Positions 1 through 11,580 of a stretch of DNA of 64,000 nt are shown in pieces (within the stretch, counting starts at the first letter, position 1; every line of letters begins with the position of its first letter). A model generated the notes under the pieces. That model was not told where the DNA came from, made no database searches, and saw only the letters and a program-made list of their open reading frames with translations. The stretch comes from Methylobacterium oryzihabitans. GTDB lineage: Bacteria > Pseudomonadota > Alphaproteobacteria > Rhizobiales > Beijerinckiaceae. The stretch is from NCBI RefSeq assembly GCF_004004555.2, contig NZ_SACP01000005.1, positions 1 through 64,000 on the forward strand. The letters are read 5' to 3'. The translations under genes and the position numbers were made by a program.

Positions 1-1245
1 GCCGGCGCGGCCGACCGCGACGCGCGACAGCGCCCGCGCCATGTCGGGGGCGCGGGCGAGGTCGGCCCGCAACTCCGCCCGCAGCGCCCCGTCCGCGACC
101 AGTAAGGCGACGGAGTCCTGCCGGCGGCGGATCAGCGCGAGGTCGGTCGAGGGGCCGGCGAGGCGCTCGGCGAGCAGCCGCGCCCCGGCCGCCCCCACCG
201 TGCGGTCGATGGCGGCGAGCAGGCTGCCGGCGCGCTCGCCCGACAGGGTGCGGGTGAGTTCGAGATTGGCCCGCGTCGCCGCGTCGATGAGCAGCGTCGC
301 GCCCGCCGCCTGCCGGGCGGGCGGGGTCAGCGAGACCTTCGCGCCGAGCTGGGTGCGGGCGATGTAGTGCAGGACCGTGCCGGCCGCCGCGACCTCGGCC
401 CGGCCGAAGGCGCCGAAGCCCTCCAGGGTCGCGACCCCGAACTGCTCCTTCAACGCCCGCTCGGCCGCCGCCGGGTCGGCCTCGACGCGGCCGAGCGGCG
501 TCACCGCGGCGCGCCCCTCGCGCCACAGCCGGGCGAGGTCGGGATCGTCGTGGATCGCCTCCGGCACCACGATCTCGCGCGGGTCGAGGCGGGCGATCTC
601 GGCGGGCAGGCCGTCGCCGTCGACCTCGCTCAGCGAAAAGCCCCCGGTCGAGATGTCGACGGCGGCGAGCCCGTAGGTCCAGCCGGTGTCGGAGGCGCGG
701 CGGCGCGCCAGTCCGAGCAGGATGTTGGCCCGGGCCGGATCGAGCAGGCGGTCCTCGGTGATGGTGCCCGGCGTCACGAGGCGCACCACCTCGCGGCGCA
801 CCACCGACTTGCCGCCGCGCTTCCTGGCCTCCGCCGGGTCCTCGGTCTGCTCGCAGACCGCGACCCGGTGGCCGAGCCCGATCAGCCGCTGGAGGTAGTC
901 GTCGGCCCGTTCCACCGGCACGCCGCACATCGGGATGTCGGCGCCGGCATGCTTGCCGCGGCGGGTCAGCACGATGCCGAGCGCCCGCGAGGCGACCTCG
1001 GCGTCCTCGAAGAACAGCTCGTAGAAATCCCCCATCCGGTAGAACAGCAGCGAGCCCGGATTGGCGGCCTTGATCTCGATGTACTGCGCCATCATCGGCG
1101 AGACCTTCGTCTCGTCGGACGCGGCCGCGCCGGCACGGGCCGGGGGACGGCCTTGCGGGGCGGGCATGGCGGCCGGAGCCTCCGCGGGCTCGTAGTCGGA
1201 GGCGTCGTCGCGCAGGCGGCGGCCGGGATCGCTGTCCATCGTCAT
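1..1245 (-). CDS. mutS: DNA mismatch repair protein MutS, N-terminal part (runs off the window)
   Basis: This is the start of MutS, which recognises mismatched or looped-out base pairs and recruits MutL. About 415 residues are visible and the rest lies beyond base 1. After a low-complexity N-terminal stretch of roughly 50 residues comes the mismatch-binding domain with the family hallmark [12 protein letters not shown] and, slightly further on, the Phe-Tyr-Glu mismatch wedge in [11 protein letters not shown]. The connector and the beginning of the core/lever domain follow; the ATPase domain is outside the window. ATG at 1245 and a second ATG two codons later are both possible starts. It is transcribed divergently from maeB. 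Confidence 0.95.
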   Translation of the reverse strand, partial: MTMDSDPGRRLRDDASDYEPAEAPAAMPAPQGRPPARAGAAASDETKVSPMMAQYIEIKAANPGSLLFYRMGDFYELFFEDAEVASRALGIVLTRRGKHAGADIPMCGVPVERADDYLQRLIGLGHRVAVCEQTEDPAEARKRGGKSVVRREVVRLVTPGTITEDRLLDPARANILLGLARRRASDTGWTYGLAAVDISTGGFSLSEVDGDGLPAEIARLDPREIVVPEAIHDDPDLARLWREGRAAVTPLGRVEADPAAAERALKEQFGVATLEGFGAFGRAEVAAAGTVLHYIARTQLGAKVSLTPPARQAAGATLLIDAATRANLELTRTLSGERAGSLLAAIDRTVGAAGARLLAERLAGPSTDLALIRRRQDSVALLVADGALRAELRADLARAPDMARALSRVAVGRAG

Positions 1246-1499
1246 GGCGGCACAGTACCGGGTGTCGGCGGGCGGCTCCAAGACGACGGCCGGCCCTATC
1301 CCTGTGGATATGGGGAGGCGGCCGCGGCCGCGCGCCCCGTCGCCGGGTACGGCCCGACTTTGCGGCAGTGCAGCACGTTTTGCTGCGCCCCGCCGGCTTG
1401 AGCGGCGCCCGTCCGGGCCGTAAGGGACACGACCGCGACCCTTCGACCTTGGTCTAAGCCCCCCTCTCCCAAGAACTCCTCGCCCCAGAAAGTGCCGGC

Positions 1500-3785
1500 A
1501 TGAGCGACACTCCCCCGCGCCGCAAGCGTCCGACCTTCACCGACCAGGAGGCGCTGCAGTTCCACGCCCAGGGCCGGCCGGGCAAGCTGGAGGTCGTGGC
1601 GACGAAGCCGATGGCGACCCAGCGCGACCTGTCGCTGGCCTACTCGCCGGGCGTCGCCGTGCCGGTGCTCGCCATCGCGGACGATCCGGGCCTCGCCTAC
1701 GACTACACCGCCAAGGGCAACCTCGTGGCGGTGATCTCCAACGGCACCGCGATCCTCGGCCTCGGCAACCGCGGCGCGCTCGCCTCGAAGCCGGTGATGG
1801 AGGGCAAGGCGGTCCTGTTCAAGCGCTTCGCCGACATCGATTCCTTCGACATCGAGGTCGACACCGAGGACGCGGACGCCTTCATCAACAGCGTGCGCTA
1901 CCTCGGCCCGACCTTCGGCGGCATCAACCTGGAGGACATCAAGGCCCCCGAGTGCTTCATCATCGAGGAGCGCCTGCGGGAACTGATGGACATCCCGGTC
2001 TTCCACGACGACCAGCACGGCACCGCGATCATCGCGACGGCGGGCATCCTCAACGCCCTGCACATCACCGGGCGCGACATCGCGACGGCGCGGCTCGTGG
2101 TCAACGGCGCGGGCGCGGCCGGCATCGCCTGCATCGAACTCGTCAAGGCGATGGGCTTCCGACCCGAGAACGTGATCCTCTGCGACACCAAGGGGATCGT
2201 CCACGAGGGCCGCCAGGAGGGCATGAACCAGTGGAAGTCGGCCCACGCGGTGCGGACCGACAAGCGCACGCTGGAGGAGGCGATGCGCGGCGCCGACATC
2301 GTGTTCGGCCTCTCGGTCAAGGGCGCCTTCACCCCCGAGATGATCGCCTCGATGGCGCCGCAGCCGATCATCTTCGCGATGGCCAACCCCGATCCGGAGA
2401 TCACCGTCGAGGAGGTCGGCCGGATCCGCGACGACGCCATCGTGGCGACCGGGCGCTCGGACTACCCGAACCAGGTCAACAACGTCCTGGGCTTCCCCTA
2501 CATCTTCCGGGGCGCCCTCGACGTGCGCGCGACCACGATCAACATGGAGATGAAGATCGCCGCCGCGAAGGCGCTGGCGGCGCTCGCCCGCGAGGACGTG
2601 CCCGACGAGGTCGCGGCGGCCTACCAGGGCTCGCGGCCGCGCTTCGGGCGCGAGTACATCATCCCGGTGCCGTTCGACCCGCGCCTGATCCACACCGTGC
2701 CGCCGGCGGTCGCCCAGGCGGCGATGGACACCGGCGTCGCGCGAAAGCCGATCGAGAACATGGACCGATACCGGGCCCAGCTCTCGGCCCGGCGCGACCC
2801 GGTGGCGGGCGCCCTCAACCGGGTGTTCGAGCGGGTGCGCAAGTTCCCCAAGCGGGTCGTCTTCGCCGAGGGCGAGGAGGAGCTGGTGATCCGCGCCGCG
2901 GTCTCGTTCGTCAACCAGGGGCTCGGCACCGCGATCCTGGTCGGGCGCGAGGACCGGGTGCTGGCCAACGCCGACGCCGCCGGCATCGACCTGCGCGGGC
3001 GCGACGCGATCGAGATCCACAACGCCGCCAAGTCGCACCGCAACGGCGTCTACGCGCAGTTCCTCTATGCCCGGATGCAGCGCCAGGGCTACCTGTTCCG
3101 CGACTGCCAGCGCCTCATCAACCAGGACCGCAACCACTTCGCGGCCTCGATGGTGGCGCTCGGCGACGCGGACGCGATGGTGACGGGCACCACCCGCAAC
3201 TACTCGATCGCGCTCGAGGACGTGCGCCGGGTCATCGACCACAAGCCCGGCCACCGGGTGATCGGCGTCTCGCTCTGCCTCGCCCGCGGCCGCACCGTGC
3301 TGGTCGCCGACACGGCGATCCACGAGATGCCGAGCGCCCAGGAACTCGCCGGCATCGCGGTCGAGGCTGCCGGCGTCGCCCGGCGCCTCGGCTACGAGCC
3401 GCGGGTGGCGCTCCTGTCGTTCTCGACCTTCGGCCACCCGAAGGCCGAGCGCGCCGAACGGGTGCAGGAGGCGGTGAAGATCCTCGACGGGATGCGGGTC
3501 GAGTTCGAGTACGACGGCGAGATGGCGGCCGACGTCGCCCTCGACCCGAAGCTGCTCGCCCAGTATCCGTTCAGCCGGCTCAAGCAGCCGGCGAACGTGC
3601 TGGTGATGCCGGCGTTCCACTCGGCCGCGATCTCGACCAAGATGCTGCAGGAGCTCGGCGGCGCCCAGGTGCTCGGGCCGCTGATCGTCGGCCTCGACAA
3701 GCCGGTCCAGATCGTCCCGCTCGGCGCCACCGACACCGACCTCGTCAACATGGCGGCGCTGGCGGCGTTCAACATCGGCGGGTAG
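1500..3785 (+). CDS. maeB: NADP-dependent malic enzyme with C-terminal phosphotransacetylase-like domain
   Basis: Cytosolic enzyme converting malate plus NADP+ to pyruvate, CO2 and NADPH. At 761 residues it has the length of the hybrid MaeB class. The malic-enzyme catalytic and NAD(P)-binding domains fill about residues 1-420 ([14 protein letters not shown] motif near 40, HDDQHGTAI near 165, Rossmann region [12 protein letters not shown] near 205, [10 protein letters not shown] near 285). The last ~330 residues resemble phosphate acetyltransferase; in this class that domain is thought to bind acetyl-CoA as an allosteric regulator rather than catalyse. It is convergent with ggt, with a strong hairpin between them. 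Confidence 0.96.
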   Translation: MSDTPPRRKRPTFTDQEALQFHAQGRPGKLEVVATKPMATQRDLSLAYSPGVAVPVLAIADDPGLAYDYTAKGNLVAVISNGTAILGLGNRGALASKPVMEGKAVLFKRFADIDSFDIEVDTEDADAFINSVRYLGPTFGGINLEDIKAPECFIIEERLRELMDIPVFHDDQHGTAIIATAGILNALHITGRDIATARLVVNGAGAAGIACIELVKAMGFRPENVILCDTKGIVHEGRQEGMNQWKSAHAVRTDKRTLEEAMRGADIVFGLSVKGAFTPEMIASMAPQPIIFAMANPDPEITVEEVGRIRDDAIVATGRSDYPNQVNNVLGFPYIFRGALDVRATTINMEMKIAAAKALAALAREDVPDEVAAAYQGSRPRFGREYIIPVPFDPRLIHTVPPAVAQAAMDTGVARKPIENMDRYRAQLSARRDPVAGALNRVFERVRKFPKRVVFAEGEEELVIRAAVSFVNQGLGTAILVGREDRVLANADAAGIDLRGRDAIEIHNAAKSHRNGVYAQFLYARMQRQGYLFRDCQRLINQDRNHFAASMVALGDADAMVTGTTRNYSIALEDVRRVIDHKPGHRVIGVSLCLARGRTVLVADTAIHEMPSAQELAGIAVEAAGVARRLGYEPRVALLSFSTFGHPKAERAERVQEAVKILDGMRVEFEYDGEMAADVALDPKLLAQYPFSRLKQPANVLVMPAFHSAAISTKMLQELGGAQVLGPLIVGLDKPVQIVPLGATDTDLVNMAALAAFNIGG

Positions 3786-3811
3786 GCGACGCGGATCGGC
3801 CGCTCCTGTCC

Positions 3812-3841
3812 GCGACGCCGGCCGTGCCCGGCCGGCGTCGC
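3812..3841. terminator. Hairpin between convergent maeB and ggt
   Basis: A perfect 13-bp stem (GCGACGCCGGCCG and its complement) closes a TGCC loop, 27 bases after the maeB stop and 12 bases before the ggt stop codon. There is no T-tract. Its position between convergent genes suggests a bidirectional transcription stop. Confidence 0.6.
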
Positions 3842-3852
3842 GGTGCCGTCGC

Positions 3853-5601
3853 TCAGTAGCCCAGCGCGAGGCCGGTGCCCCGGCGCGGGTCGTTGGCGCC
3901 GTAGAACCGGTTGCGGCCGACCGGCTTGCCGCCGAGGCTCGGGGCGCCGACGAGGATCGCCGCGACGTGGTTGGCCGGCTGCGGCGTGACGAGCTTGTGG
4001 CCCATCGCCTCCAGGATCCTGCGGGTGTCGGGCGAGACCGCGAACCGCTCGGCATTGGTCACGTCGGGCAGCCACTGGTGGTGGATGCGCGGGGCGTCGA
4101 CCGCCTCCTGGATCGTCATGCCGTGGTCGATCACGTTGAGGATCGTCTGGAGCACCACGGTGATGATCCGGCTGCCGCCCGGGGTGCCGACGACGAGGAC
4201 CGGCTTGCCGTCCTTGGTGACGATGGTCGGGCTCATCGAGCTGAGCGGGGTCTTGCCCGGCGCGACCGCGTTGGCCTCGCCCTGGACCAGCCCGTAGATG
4301 TTCGGCACGCCGACCTTGGCGGTGAAGTCGTCCATCTCGTTGTTGAGCAGCACCCCGGTGCCGGGCGGCACGATGCCGGTGCCGAACCAGTCGTTGAGCG
4401 TGTAGGTCACCGACACCGCGTTGCCGGCGCCGTCGATCACCGAGTAGTGCGTGGTGTTGCTGCCCTCGTGCGGCGGGGTGCCGGGCTTCAGCTCGGCGGA
4501 GATGCCGGCCTTCTTCGGGTCGATCGCCGCCCGGACCTTGGCGGCATAGGCCTTGTCGATCAGGCGCTCGACCGGATTCTTCACGAAGTCCGGATCGCCG
4601 AGATAGCTGTTGCGGTCGAGATAGGCGTGGCGCATCGCCTCGATCGTGACGTGGATCCCCTCGGCCGAGCCCCAGCCGAGTTCCTTGAGCGGGTAGCCTT
4701 CGAGGATGTTGAGCAGTTCGCACACCACCACGCCGCCGGAACTGGGCGGCGGCGCCGAGACCACGCGGTAGCCGCGATAGTCGCACTCGATCGGCGGCAA
4801 CTCGCGCGACCTGTAGCGGTCGAGGTCGGCCTGGGTGACGAGCCCGCCCCCGGCCCGGCTCGCCTCGACCAGCGCCGTGCCGACCGTGCCCTTGTAGAAG
4901 CCGTCGCGGCCCCGCTCGCTGATCGCCCGCAGGGTGCGGCCCAGGTCGGCCTGCACGAGGGTCTGGCCCGCCGCGAGGGGCTGGCCGTTCGTCAGGAAGA
5001 TCTGTCCCGCCGCCGCATCCCGGCGGAAGTCGTCGGCGCCGTTCGCCAGCATGTCGGCATCGCCCTGCTCGAGGGGGAAGCCGGACTCGGCGAGGGCGAT
5101 CGCCGGCGCGATCAAGTCGGCCCGCTGCATCGTCCCCCAGGCCTCGCGGGCATGCTCCAGGCCGTCGACGGTGCCGGGCACGCCGACCGCGAGCCACGAC
5201 TTGGTGCTCGCCCCCTTGATGACGTTGCCGTCCTTGTCGAGGAACATGTCGCGGGTGGCGGCGAGCGGCGCCTTCTCGCGGAAGTCGAGGAAGGTCTTGC
5301 GGCCGTCGGCGAGTTGGAGGGTCATGAACCCGCCGCCGCCGAGATTGCCGGCCGCCGGGTAGACCACCGCCAGCGCGTAGCCGACCGCGACCGCCGCATC
5401 GACGGCGTTGCCGCCGCGCTTGAGCACGTCGACCCCTACCCGGGTGGCGAGGCGCTGGGCCGTCACCACCATGCCGTTCTCGGCCGCGACCGGCGCCACC
5501 GAGGCGGCGAAGGCCGGCGGCAGGGCGGGAAACGCCGCCGCGAGGCCGAGGGCCAGGACCGAGCGGCGCAGCCAGCGCCGGGGGGGAACGGGGGTCGTCA
5601 T
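3853..5601 (-). CDS. ggt: Gamma-glutamyltransferase (glutathione hydrolase), periplasmic
   Basis: Cleaves the gamma-glutamyl bond of glutathione and related compounds. The 582-residue precursor starts with a basic run and a hydrophobic stretch typical of a signal peptide (RRSVLALGLAAAFPALPPAFA). Family landmarks are present: GGNAVDAAVA near 55, GGGGFM near 80 and the autoprocessing site with the nucleophilic Thr in SNTTHYSVID near 405, which splits the chain into large and small subunits. ATG 5601 is chosen because AGGGAGG precedes it at good spacing; the reading frame also extends upstream through repeat DNA, which is unlikely to be coding. Confidence 0.94.
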   Translation of the reverse strand: MTTPVPPRRWLRRSVLALGLAAAFPALPPAFAASVAPVAAENGMVVTAQRLATRVGVDVLKRGGNAVDAAVAVGYALAVVYPAAGNLGGGGFMTLQLADGRKTFLDFREKAPLAATRDMFLDKDGNVIKGASTKSWLAVGVPGTVDGLEHAREAWGTMQRADLIAPAIALAESGFPLEQGDADMLANGADDFRRDAAAGQIFLTNGQPLAAGQTLVQADLGRTLRAISERGRDGFYKGTVGTALVEASRAGGGLVTQADLDRYRSRELPPIECDYRGYRVVSAPPPSSGGVVVCELLNILEGYPLKELGWGSAEGIHVTIEAMRHAYLDRNSYLGDPDFVKNPVERLIDKAYAAKVRAAIDPKKAGISAELKPGTPPHEGSNTTHYSVIDGAGNAVSVTYTLNDWFGTGIVPPGTGVLLNNEMDDFTAKVGVPNIYGLVQGEANAVAPGKTPLSSMSPTIVTKDGKPVLVVGTPGGSRIITVVLQTILNVIDHGMTIQEAVDAPRIHHQWLPDVTNAERFAVSPDTRRILEAMGHKLVTPQPANHVAAILVGAPSLGGKPVGRNRFYGANDPRRGTGLALGY

Positions 5602-5656
5602 GGATGGGCCTCCCTGGGATTCTCTTGAGGTATGCCGCGGTTGCCGCGAGGTCGAA

Positions 5657-5843
5657 CCCTCCCCCCTCTGCGGGGGAGGGTGCCCCGCGGATGCGGGGCG
5701 GGAGAGGGGAGCCACGCTTCCGGAAGTGGCTCTGCAACCGTGCAAGTCGCTACGTTCTGAAGCGTCGCGCTCCCCTCTCGGCGGGACCTCGTCCCGCTGC
5801 GCTCACTCCGTTCGCCACCCTCCCCCGCAGAAGGGGGAGGGTT
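5657..5843 (-). repeat. Dispersed ~185-bp intergenic repeat, copy 1 (inverted relative to the others)
   Basis: First of four related elements (others near 24809, 33582 and 58280). Each starts and ends with the same C-rich hairpin, reading CCCTCCCCCCTCTGCGGGGG inward from both sides, so the element has inverted termini of about 25 bp. The interior shares blocks such as CCCGCCGAGAGGGG and CCGGAAGCGTGG. No open frame is shared between copies. This copy fills the gap between ggt and pgm. Confidence 0.85.
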
Positions 5844-5865
5844 GGATTGCGGAAGCCGTCCTGCC

Positions 5866-7557
<1,692 letters not shown>

Positions 7558-7710
7558 TTATGCCGCCCGGCGCGCCCGCCTGCCAAGTCTCCCCTTCACA
7601 GCCTACGCCTCCAGGCCTAACCGGCGGAGATCGGCTTGCAGCGGGCCCGCGGAGATGGGAAGGAGGCCGCGCGTAGTCTGCCCGCAGGGAAAGCAGGGGG
7701 GTTCAGGGTC

Positions 7711-8016
7711 ATGGTCGTCCGTCATGGTCTCGCGGCCGCTCTCCTGGTCGGGACTCTGCTGCCGGCCGCCGCCGCCCAGCGCGCCGGCGGGTCCGAGGCG
7801 CTGATCGCGCGGTTCGAGGCCGAGGATGCCCGCTGCGCCCTGCCGCCCTCGCCGATGACCGCGCAGGCCTGCGAGGACCGCGAGAACGACGAGCATCGCC
7901 TCGCCCAGGCGGGCTGGTGCCGCGCGGCCGGCGGCTGGGAGCGCTGCCCCGCTCCGTCGGCCGTCGCCCGCGCCCGGCCGCGCGGGCACGCCATCCACCG
8001 CGGCGCCCGCACCTGA
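7711..8016 (+). CDS. Small secreted protein of unknown function
   Basis: About 101 residues. A typical signal peptide is visible (RHGLAAALLVGTLLPAAAAQ), so export is likely. The mature part has four cysteines (two flanking the PPSPMTAQAC segment, two in the WCRAAGGWERCP segment), which could form two disulfides in the periplasm. ATG 7711 is preferred over an upstream in-frame ATG because it places the hydrophobic signal at the N terminus. I do not recognise the family. Confidence 0.6.
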   Translation: MVVRHGLAAALLVGTLLPAAAAQRAGGSEALIARFEAEDARCALPPSPMTAQACEDRENDEHRLAQAGWCRAAGGWERCPAPSAVARARPRGHAIHRGART

Positions 8017-8168
8017 GGCGGTTTCCGGGCGGATCGTCCAAAAAGCCGTCTCCTCGGTCCGCGCGGCGCTTGAGCGAAGTGGGGTTCCGCGTCGCGAAGC
8101 GATCCTGCCAAGGATCGCCGAGCGATCGACCAGGAGCCGTGTGAGGCCCTCGCCGCGACGATTTCCCC

Positions 8169-8801
8169 TCAGGGCCGCCGCATCGCGGCCGCGGCCTGGA
8201 TGTCGGCCAGGGTCTCGCCGGCCCGCAGGCGGGCGATGATCCCGGGCTCCTCGGCCTGAAGCGTCAGGGCGTACCGGGCGACCGCCAGGGCCTCGGCCGG
8301 GTCGAGCACCGCCACGCCGTTCTCGTCGGCGAGGACGAGGTCGCCGGGCCTGACGGTCACGCCGCCGCATCGGACGGTGCCGCCGACGGTGCCGCCGCCG
8401 CGGCGCTTGGTGGTGAGCGGCGAGCGGCCCCGGAACCAGATCGGCAGGCCGCTCGCCCGGATCGCCGTCAGGTCGGTCACCGGCCCGTCGATCACCACGC
8501 CGGCGAGCCCGACCGCGAGCGCCGCCGCCGTCAGCACCGCGCCCCAGCAGGCGTGGCGCTCGTCGCCCTGCCGGTCGACCACCAGCACGTCGCCCGGCCG
8601 CGCCTGCGCCAGGGCTCCCGCCAGGGCGGAACCGTCGTCGCCCGGCAGGGCCGCCGTCAGGGCCGGGCCGCAGATCCGGGTCGCCTCGCCCAGGCCCTGG
8701 ATCGAAGGGGCCATGAAGCCGTCGTCGCGGAAATGCCCGATCGTCGCGGTCTCGACTCCGGCGAGGAGGCGCAGGGCCTCGGCGGTCTCGTGCTGGGACA
8801 T
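8169..8801 (-). CDS. RraA-like protein (aldolase/decarboxylase fold)
   Basis: A 210-residue member of the RraA family, which includes 4-hydroxy-4-methyl-2-oxoglutarate aldolase/oxaloacetate decarboxylase and the RNase E inhibitor RraA. Visible blocks are the GDVLVVD strand-loop near 80, GVVIDGPVTD near 115 and GDLVLADENGVAVL near 165. In the characterised aldolases the GxxxRD motif has a catalytic Arg; here that position is Thr (PVTD), so aldolase activity is uncertain. It follows the MHS transporter by 38 bases in the same direction, so the two probably form an operon handling one carboxylic acid. Confidence 0.85.
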   Translation of the reverse strand: MSQHETAEALRLLAGVETATIGHFRDDGFMAPSIQGLGEATRICGPALTAALPGDDGSALAGALAQARPGDVLVVDRQGDERHACWGAVLTAAALAVGLAGVVIDGPVTDLTAIRASGLPIWFRGRSPLTTKRRGGGTVGGTVRCGGVTVRPGDLVLADENGVAVLDPAEALAVARYALTLQAEEPGIIARLRAGETLADIQAAAAMRRP

Positions 8802-8839
8802 GATGGACGGGATCCCCTGCGGGCCGGCAGCGGGGCGGC

Positions 8840-10159
8840 TCAGGCCGCCTCCGCGAGGTCGCGCCGCACCGTCTCGACGAGGAGCAGAAGCGCGCCTGCC
8901 GACAGGATCGCGGTGCCGATCATGTACCAGGCGACCGACGAGCCCTGCCCGGTGGTCGCGAGCAGCCAGGTCGTGACGAAGGGCGTCGCCGCACTGCCCA
9001 GCACCCCGGCCAGCATGTAGGCGATCGACAGGCCGGAATAACGCACCCGGGTGCCGAACAACTCGGCCAGGAAGGTCGCGATCGGCCCGTAATTGGCCGC
9101 GAACGCGGCCATCATCAGGAGGTAGCCGAGCAGGGCGCCCGCGAAGGTCCTGGTGTCCATGAGCCAGAACAGCGGGAAGGCGACCACGGCCTCGGCCACG
9201 ATACCGCCGATGATGACGGGCCGGCGGCCGACGCGGTCCGACAGCCAGCCGAAGAGCGGCAGCAGCACGAGGCAGGCCGCGCAGGACAGCAGCACGATCG
9301 TCAGCATCAGGTTGCGGGTGAAGCCGAGGTTCTGCGTGCCGTAGCTCAGCCCGAAGGCGACGATCAGGTTGAACGAGGAGCCGGTCGACATCGTGGCGAC
9401 CCCGCCGAGCAGCACCGTCTTCCACGACCGGCGCATGAGATCGAGGAACGGCACCTTCGCCTGCTCGGACGAGCGCTTGATCCTGTTGAAGGTCGGCGTC
9501 TCGGTGACGTTGAGCCGGATGTAGGCGCCGACGACGACGAGCAGGATGCTGGCGAGGAAGGGGATGCGCCAGCCCCAGGCCAGCATGTCCTCGCTCGGCA
9601 GGAGCGCGTTGATGGCGAGGAAGACGAGGTTGGCGAGCAGCGTCCCGGCCGGCACGCCGATCTGCACCCAGGAGCCGTAGAGGCCGCGCTGGTGGCCGGG
9701 CGCGTGCTCGACCGCCATCAGCACCGCGCCGCCCCACTCGCCGCCGAGGGCGAGGCCCTGGACCACCCGCAGGGACAGGAGCAGCACCGGCGCCCAGACG
9801 CCGATCGCCCGGTAGTCGGGCAGGAGCCCGATCGCGAAGGTCGCGACGCCCATCAGGACCAGCGAGAACAGCAGCATCGACTTGCGGCCGAGCCGGTCGC
9901 CGAAATGCCCGAACAGGGCCGCCCCGACGATGCGGGCGAGATAGGCCGACGCGAAGGTGCCGAAGGCGAGCAGCGTGCCGACCAGCGGGTCGAAGCTCGG
10001 GAAGAACACCTTGTTGAACACCAGCGCCGAGGCGGTCGCGAACAGGAAGAGGTCGTACCACTCCACCGTCGTGCCAATCACGCTCGCGACGGCGATGCGG
10101 GTCATGTTGCGCGGAGGATCGGCGCTGATCGCCAGCGCGGGGCTCAGGGTGTCGGCCAT
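8840..10159 (-). CDS. MFS transporter, metabolite:H+ symporter (MHS) family
   Basis: A 439-residue inner-membrane permease with about 12 hydrophobic segments. The MHS signatures are clear: VIGTTVEWYDLFLF in helix 1, GHFGDRLGRKSML in the loop after helix 2, and GLALGGEWGGAVLM near helix 4. Members carry organic acids such as alpha-ketoglutarate, shikimate, citrate and osmolytes; the substrate cannot be told from sequence. ATG 10159, with GAGGA upstream, begins the protein; upstream in-frame ATGs would add a low-complexity leader. It is followed by the RraA-like gene and preceded by a LysR gene on the same strand. Confidence 0.9.
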   Translation of the reverse strand: MADTLSPALAISADPPRNMTRIAVASVIGTTVEWYDLFLFATASALVFNKVFFPSFDPLVGTLLAFGTFASAYLARIVGAALFGHFGDRLGRKSMLLFSLVLMGVATFAIGLLPDYRAIGVWAPVLLLSLRVVQGLALGGEWGGAVLMAVEHAPGHQRGLYGSWVQIGVPAGTLLANLVFLAINALLPSEDMLAWGWRIPFLASILLVVVGAYIRLNVTETPTFNRIKRSSEQAKVPFLDLMRRSWKTVLLGGVATMSTGSSFNLIVAFGLSYGTQNLGFTRNLMLTIVLLSCAACLVLLPLFGWLSDRVGRRPVIIGGIVAEAVVAFPLFWLMDTRTFAGALLGYLLMMAAFAANYGPIATFLAELFGTRVRYSGLSIAYMLAGVLGSAATPFVTTWLLATTGQGSSVAWYMIGTAILSAGALLLLVETVRRDLAEAA

Positions 10160-10301
10160 GGGACGGGTCCTCGTGTCGGGCCGGGGGCGCGGCGGCCGGA
10201 GCCCCCGGGATACGCCGGCGTGCATCGACGATGCCCTGCCTCAACGGTCGGCGGCGCATCCGACCGATGCTCGAAGCTCAGTCTTGCGTGATGCCCGGAC
10301 G

Positions 10302-10391
10302 GATCAAAATAGAAAATTCCGATGCAAGACATAGCAGGCCGTCATACAGGCGATTTTGCGTTTCATGACTGCAGATGCCTGCATTTTGATC
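10302..10391. promoter_or_regulatory. Candidate LysR-type operator upstream of the transporter gene
   Basis: The 301-base gap between the transporter start (10159) and the LysR stop (10461) holds a locally AT-rich stretch. Within it are a perfect dyad TGCAG-N4-CTGCA (10370-10383, of T-N12-A form) and a 9-bp inverted repeat GATCAAAAT/ATTTTGATC at 10302-10310 and 10383-10391. LysR regulators usually bind T-N11-A-like dyads. Assigning the site to the neighbouring regulator is inference. Confidence 0.4.
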
Positions 10392-10460
10392 TTGTTTTGC
10401 AAAGGACCGCGCCAAACGAGGTCGGACCGACCCTCGGCGGGGCGGTCCGGCAGGAGCGGC

Positions 10461-11405
10461 TCAGACGGGCAGACCGTCGCCCGGGACCGGCAGGAGGTCC
10501 GAGAGCAGGCTCAGGAAGGCACGTTCCGCCCGGTCGAGCGGAGCGTCCGGACTGCGCAGGAAATAGAGGTCGGCACCGAGCCGATCGTGCAGGACCGGCA
10601 GGCGCCAGAGCCGGTCCCGTTCGATCACGCTCTCGGCCGCGGCGACCGGCAGGAGACCGATCCCGATGCCCGCCGCGATCATGCGGGCGACCTCGCGCAG
10701 GTGGGGCGCCACCCCGGCCGTGCGGGCACCGAGCCCGGCACCTTCGCGCAGGGCCACCATCGGCTCGAGGGCGCCGCCGTCGTGCCCGCACCGGAAGGCT
10801 ACGAACGGCTCGGCCCGCAGCTCCTCGAGGGTCACGTCCTGACGGCCCGCCAGGGGGTGGGTCCGGCCGCAGAAGATGCCGAAGGCCTCCCGCATCAGCA
10901 GGCGGCATTCGAGGCCGACCAGCGGCTTGGGCAGCAGGCAGAACCCGAACGGCACCGAGCGCTGCGCCACGGCCCGGGCGATCTCCTGGCTGCCCGCCAC
11001 GTCGAGGGACAGCATCACGGAGGGATGGCGGCGGTGCATCAGGCCGAGGGCCTGGTCGAGGGCCGGCAGCACGAGTTCGGTGACGAGCATGATCCGCACG
11101 AGACCGGCGAGGTCGTCCTCGTCGGTCTCGAGACGCTCGGCAATCCGCTCGACGTGCTGATGGATCTCGATACATTCCTGCCGCAGGGCCTCGCCCCGGA
11201 CGGTGAGGACGAAGCGCCGGCTGTTGCGCTGGACGAGCTGCGCGCCGAGGGTCTCCTCGAGCTTCTGCAGCGAGGCCGAGACGGTCGGCTGACGGACGTG
11301 CAGGCGCTCGGCCGCCCGGGTGATGCTGCGCTCCTCGACGATCACCAGGAAGGTCCGCAGCAGGTTCCAGTTCAGGTTCCGGATGCGCGGCGACCGGACC
11401 GTCAT
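10461..11405 (-). CDS. LysR-family transcriptional regulator
   Basis: A 314-residue regulator. The N-terminal helix-turn-helix is seen at about residues 10-65 (NWNLLRTFLVIVEERSITRAAERLHVRQPTVSASL split over two helices), followed by the linker helix and a periplasmic-binding-protein-like effector domain to the end. ATG 11405 is used because it places the helix-turn-helix at the usual distance from the N terminus. It lies upstream of, and on the same strand as, the MHS transporter and RraA-like gene, and is divergent from the ankyrin gene; it probably controls the transporter operon. Confidence 0.92.
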   Translation of the reverse strand: MTVRSPRIRNLNWNLLRTFLVIVEERSITRAAERLHVRQPTVSASLQKLEETLGAQLVQRNSRRFVLTVRGEALRQECIEIHQHVERIAERLETDEDDLAGLVRIMLVTELVLPALDQALGLMHRRHPSVMLSLDVAGSQEIARAVAQRSVPFGFCLLPKPLVGLECRLLMREAFGIFCGRTHPLAGRQDVTLEELRAEPFVAFRCGHDGGALEPMVALREGAGLGARTAGVAPHLREVARMIAAGIGIGLLPVAAAESVIERDRLWRLPVLHDRLGADLYFLRSPDAPLDRAERAFLSLLSDLLPVPGDGLPV

Positions 11406-11580
11406 GCAGGGCTCCGACCTCGAAACGGGCCGCACCATGCCGCAGCGGAGAGTGGGGCGCAACGCGCTTCCTCTAGGGAATGTGCTTCGGTCGGAGCGCG
11501 GCGGCGCGCTCGTTCCGGCCCCCGGAGGGTTGGCCGCGGGCGCTCGGCGCCCGATATCGGGCCGGCCACGAGGGACGACG

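Noticed and set aside
1296..4055. Long reverse-strand open frame opposite maeB
   Set aside because: Mirror frame of a strongly coding GC-rich gene; its translation is Arg/Asp/Val-rich low complexity with no domain.
5602..5745. N-terminal extension of gamma-glutamyltransferase
   Set aside because: The extension is translated repeat DNA; the ATG at 5601 has a strong ribosome-binding site and begins a proper signal peptide.
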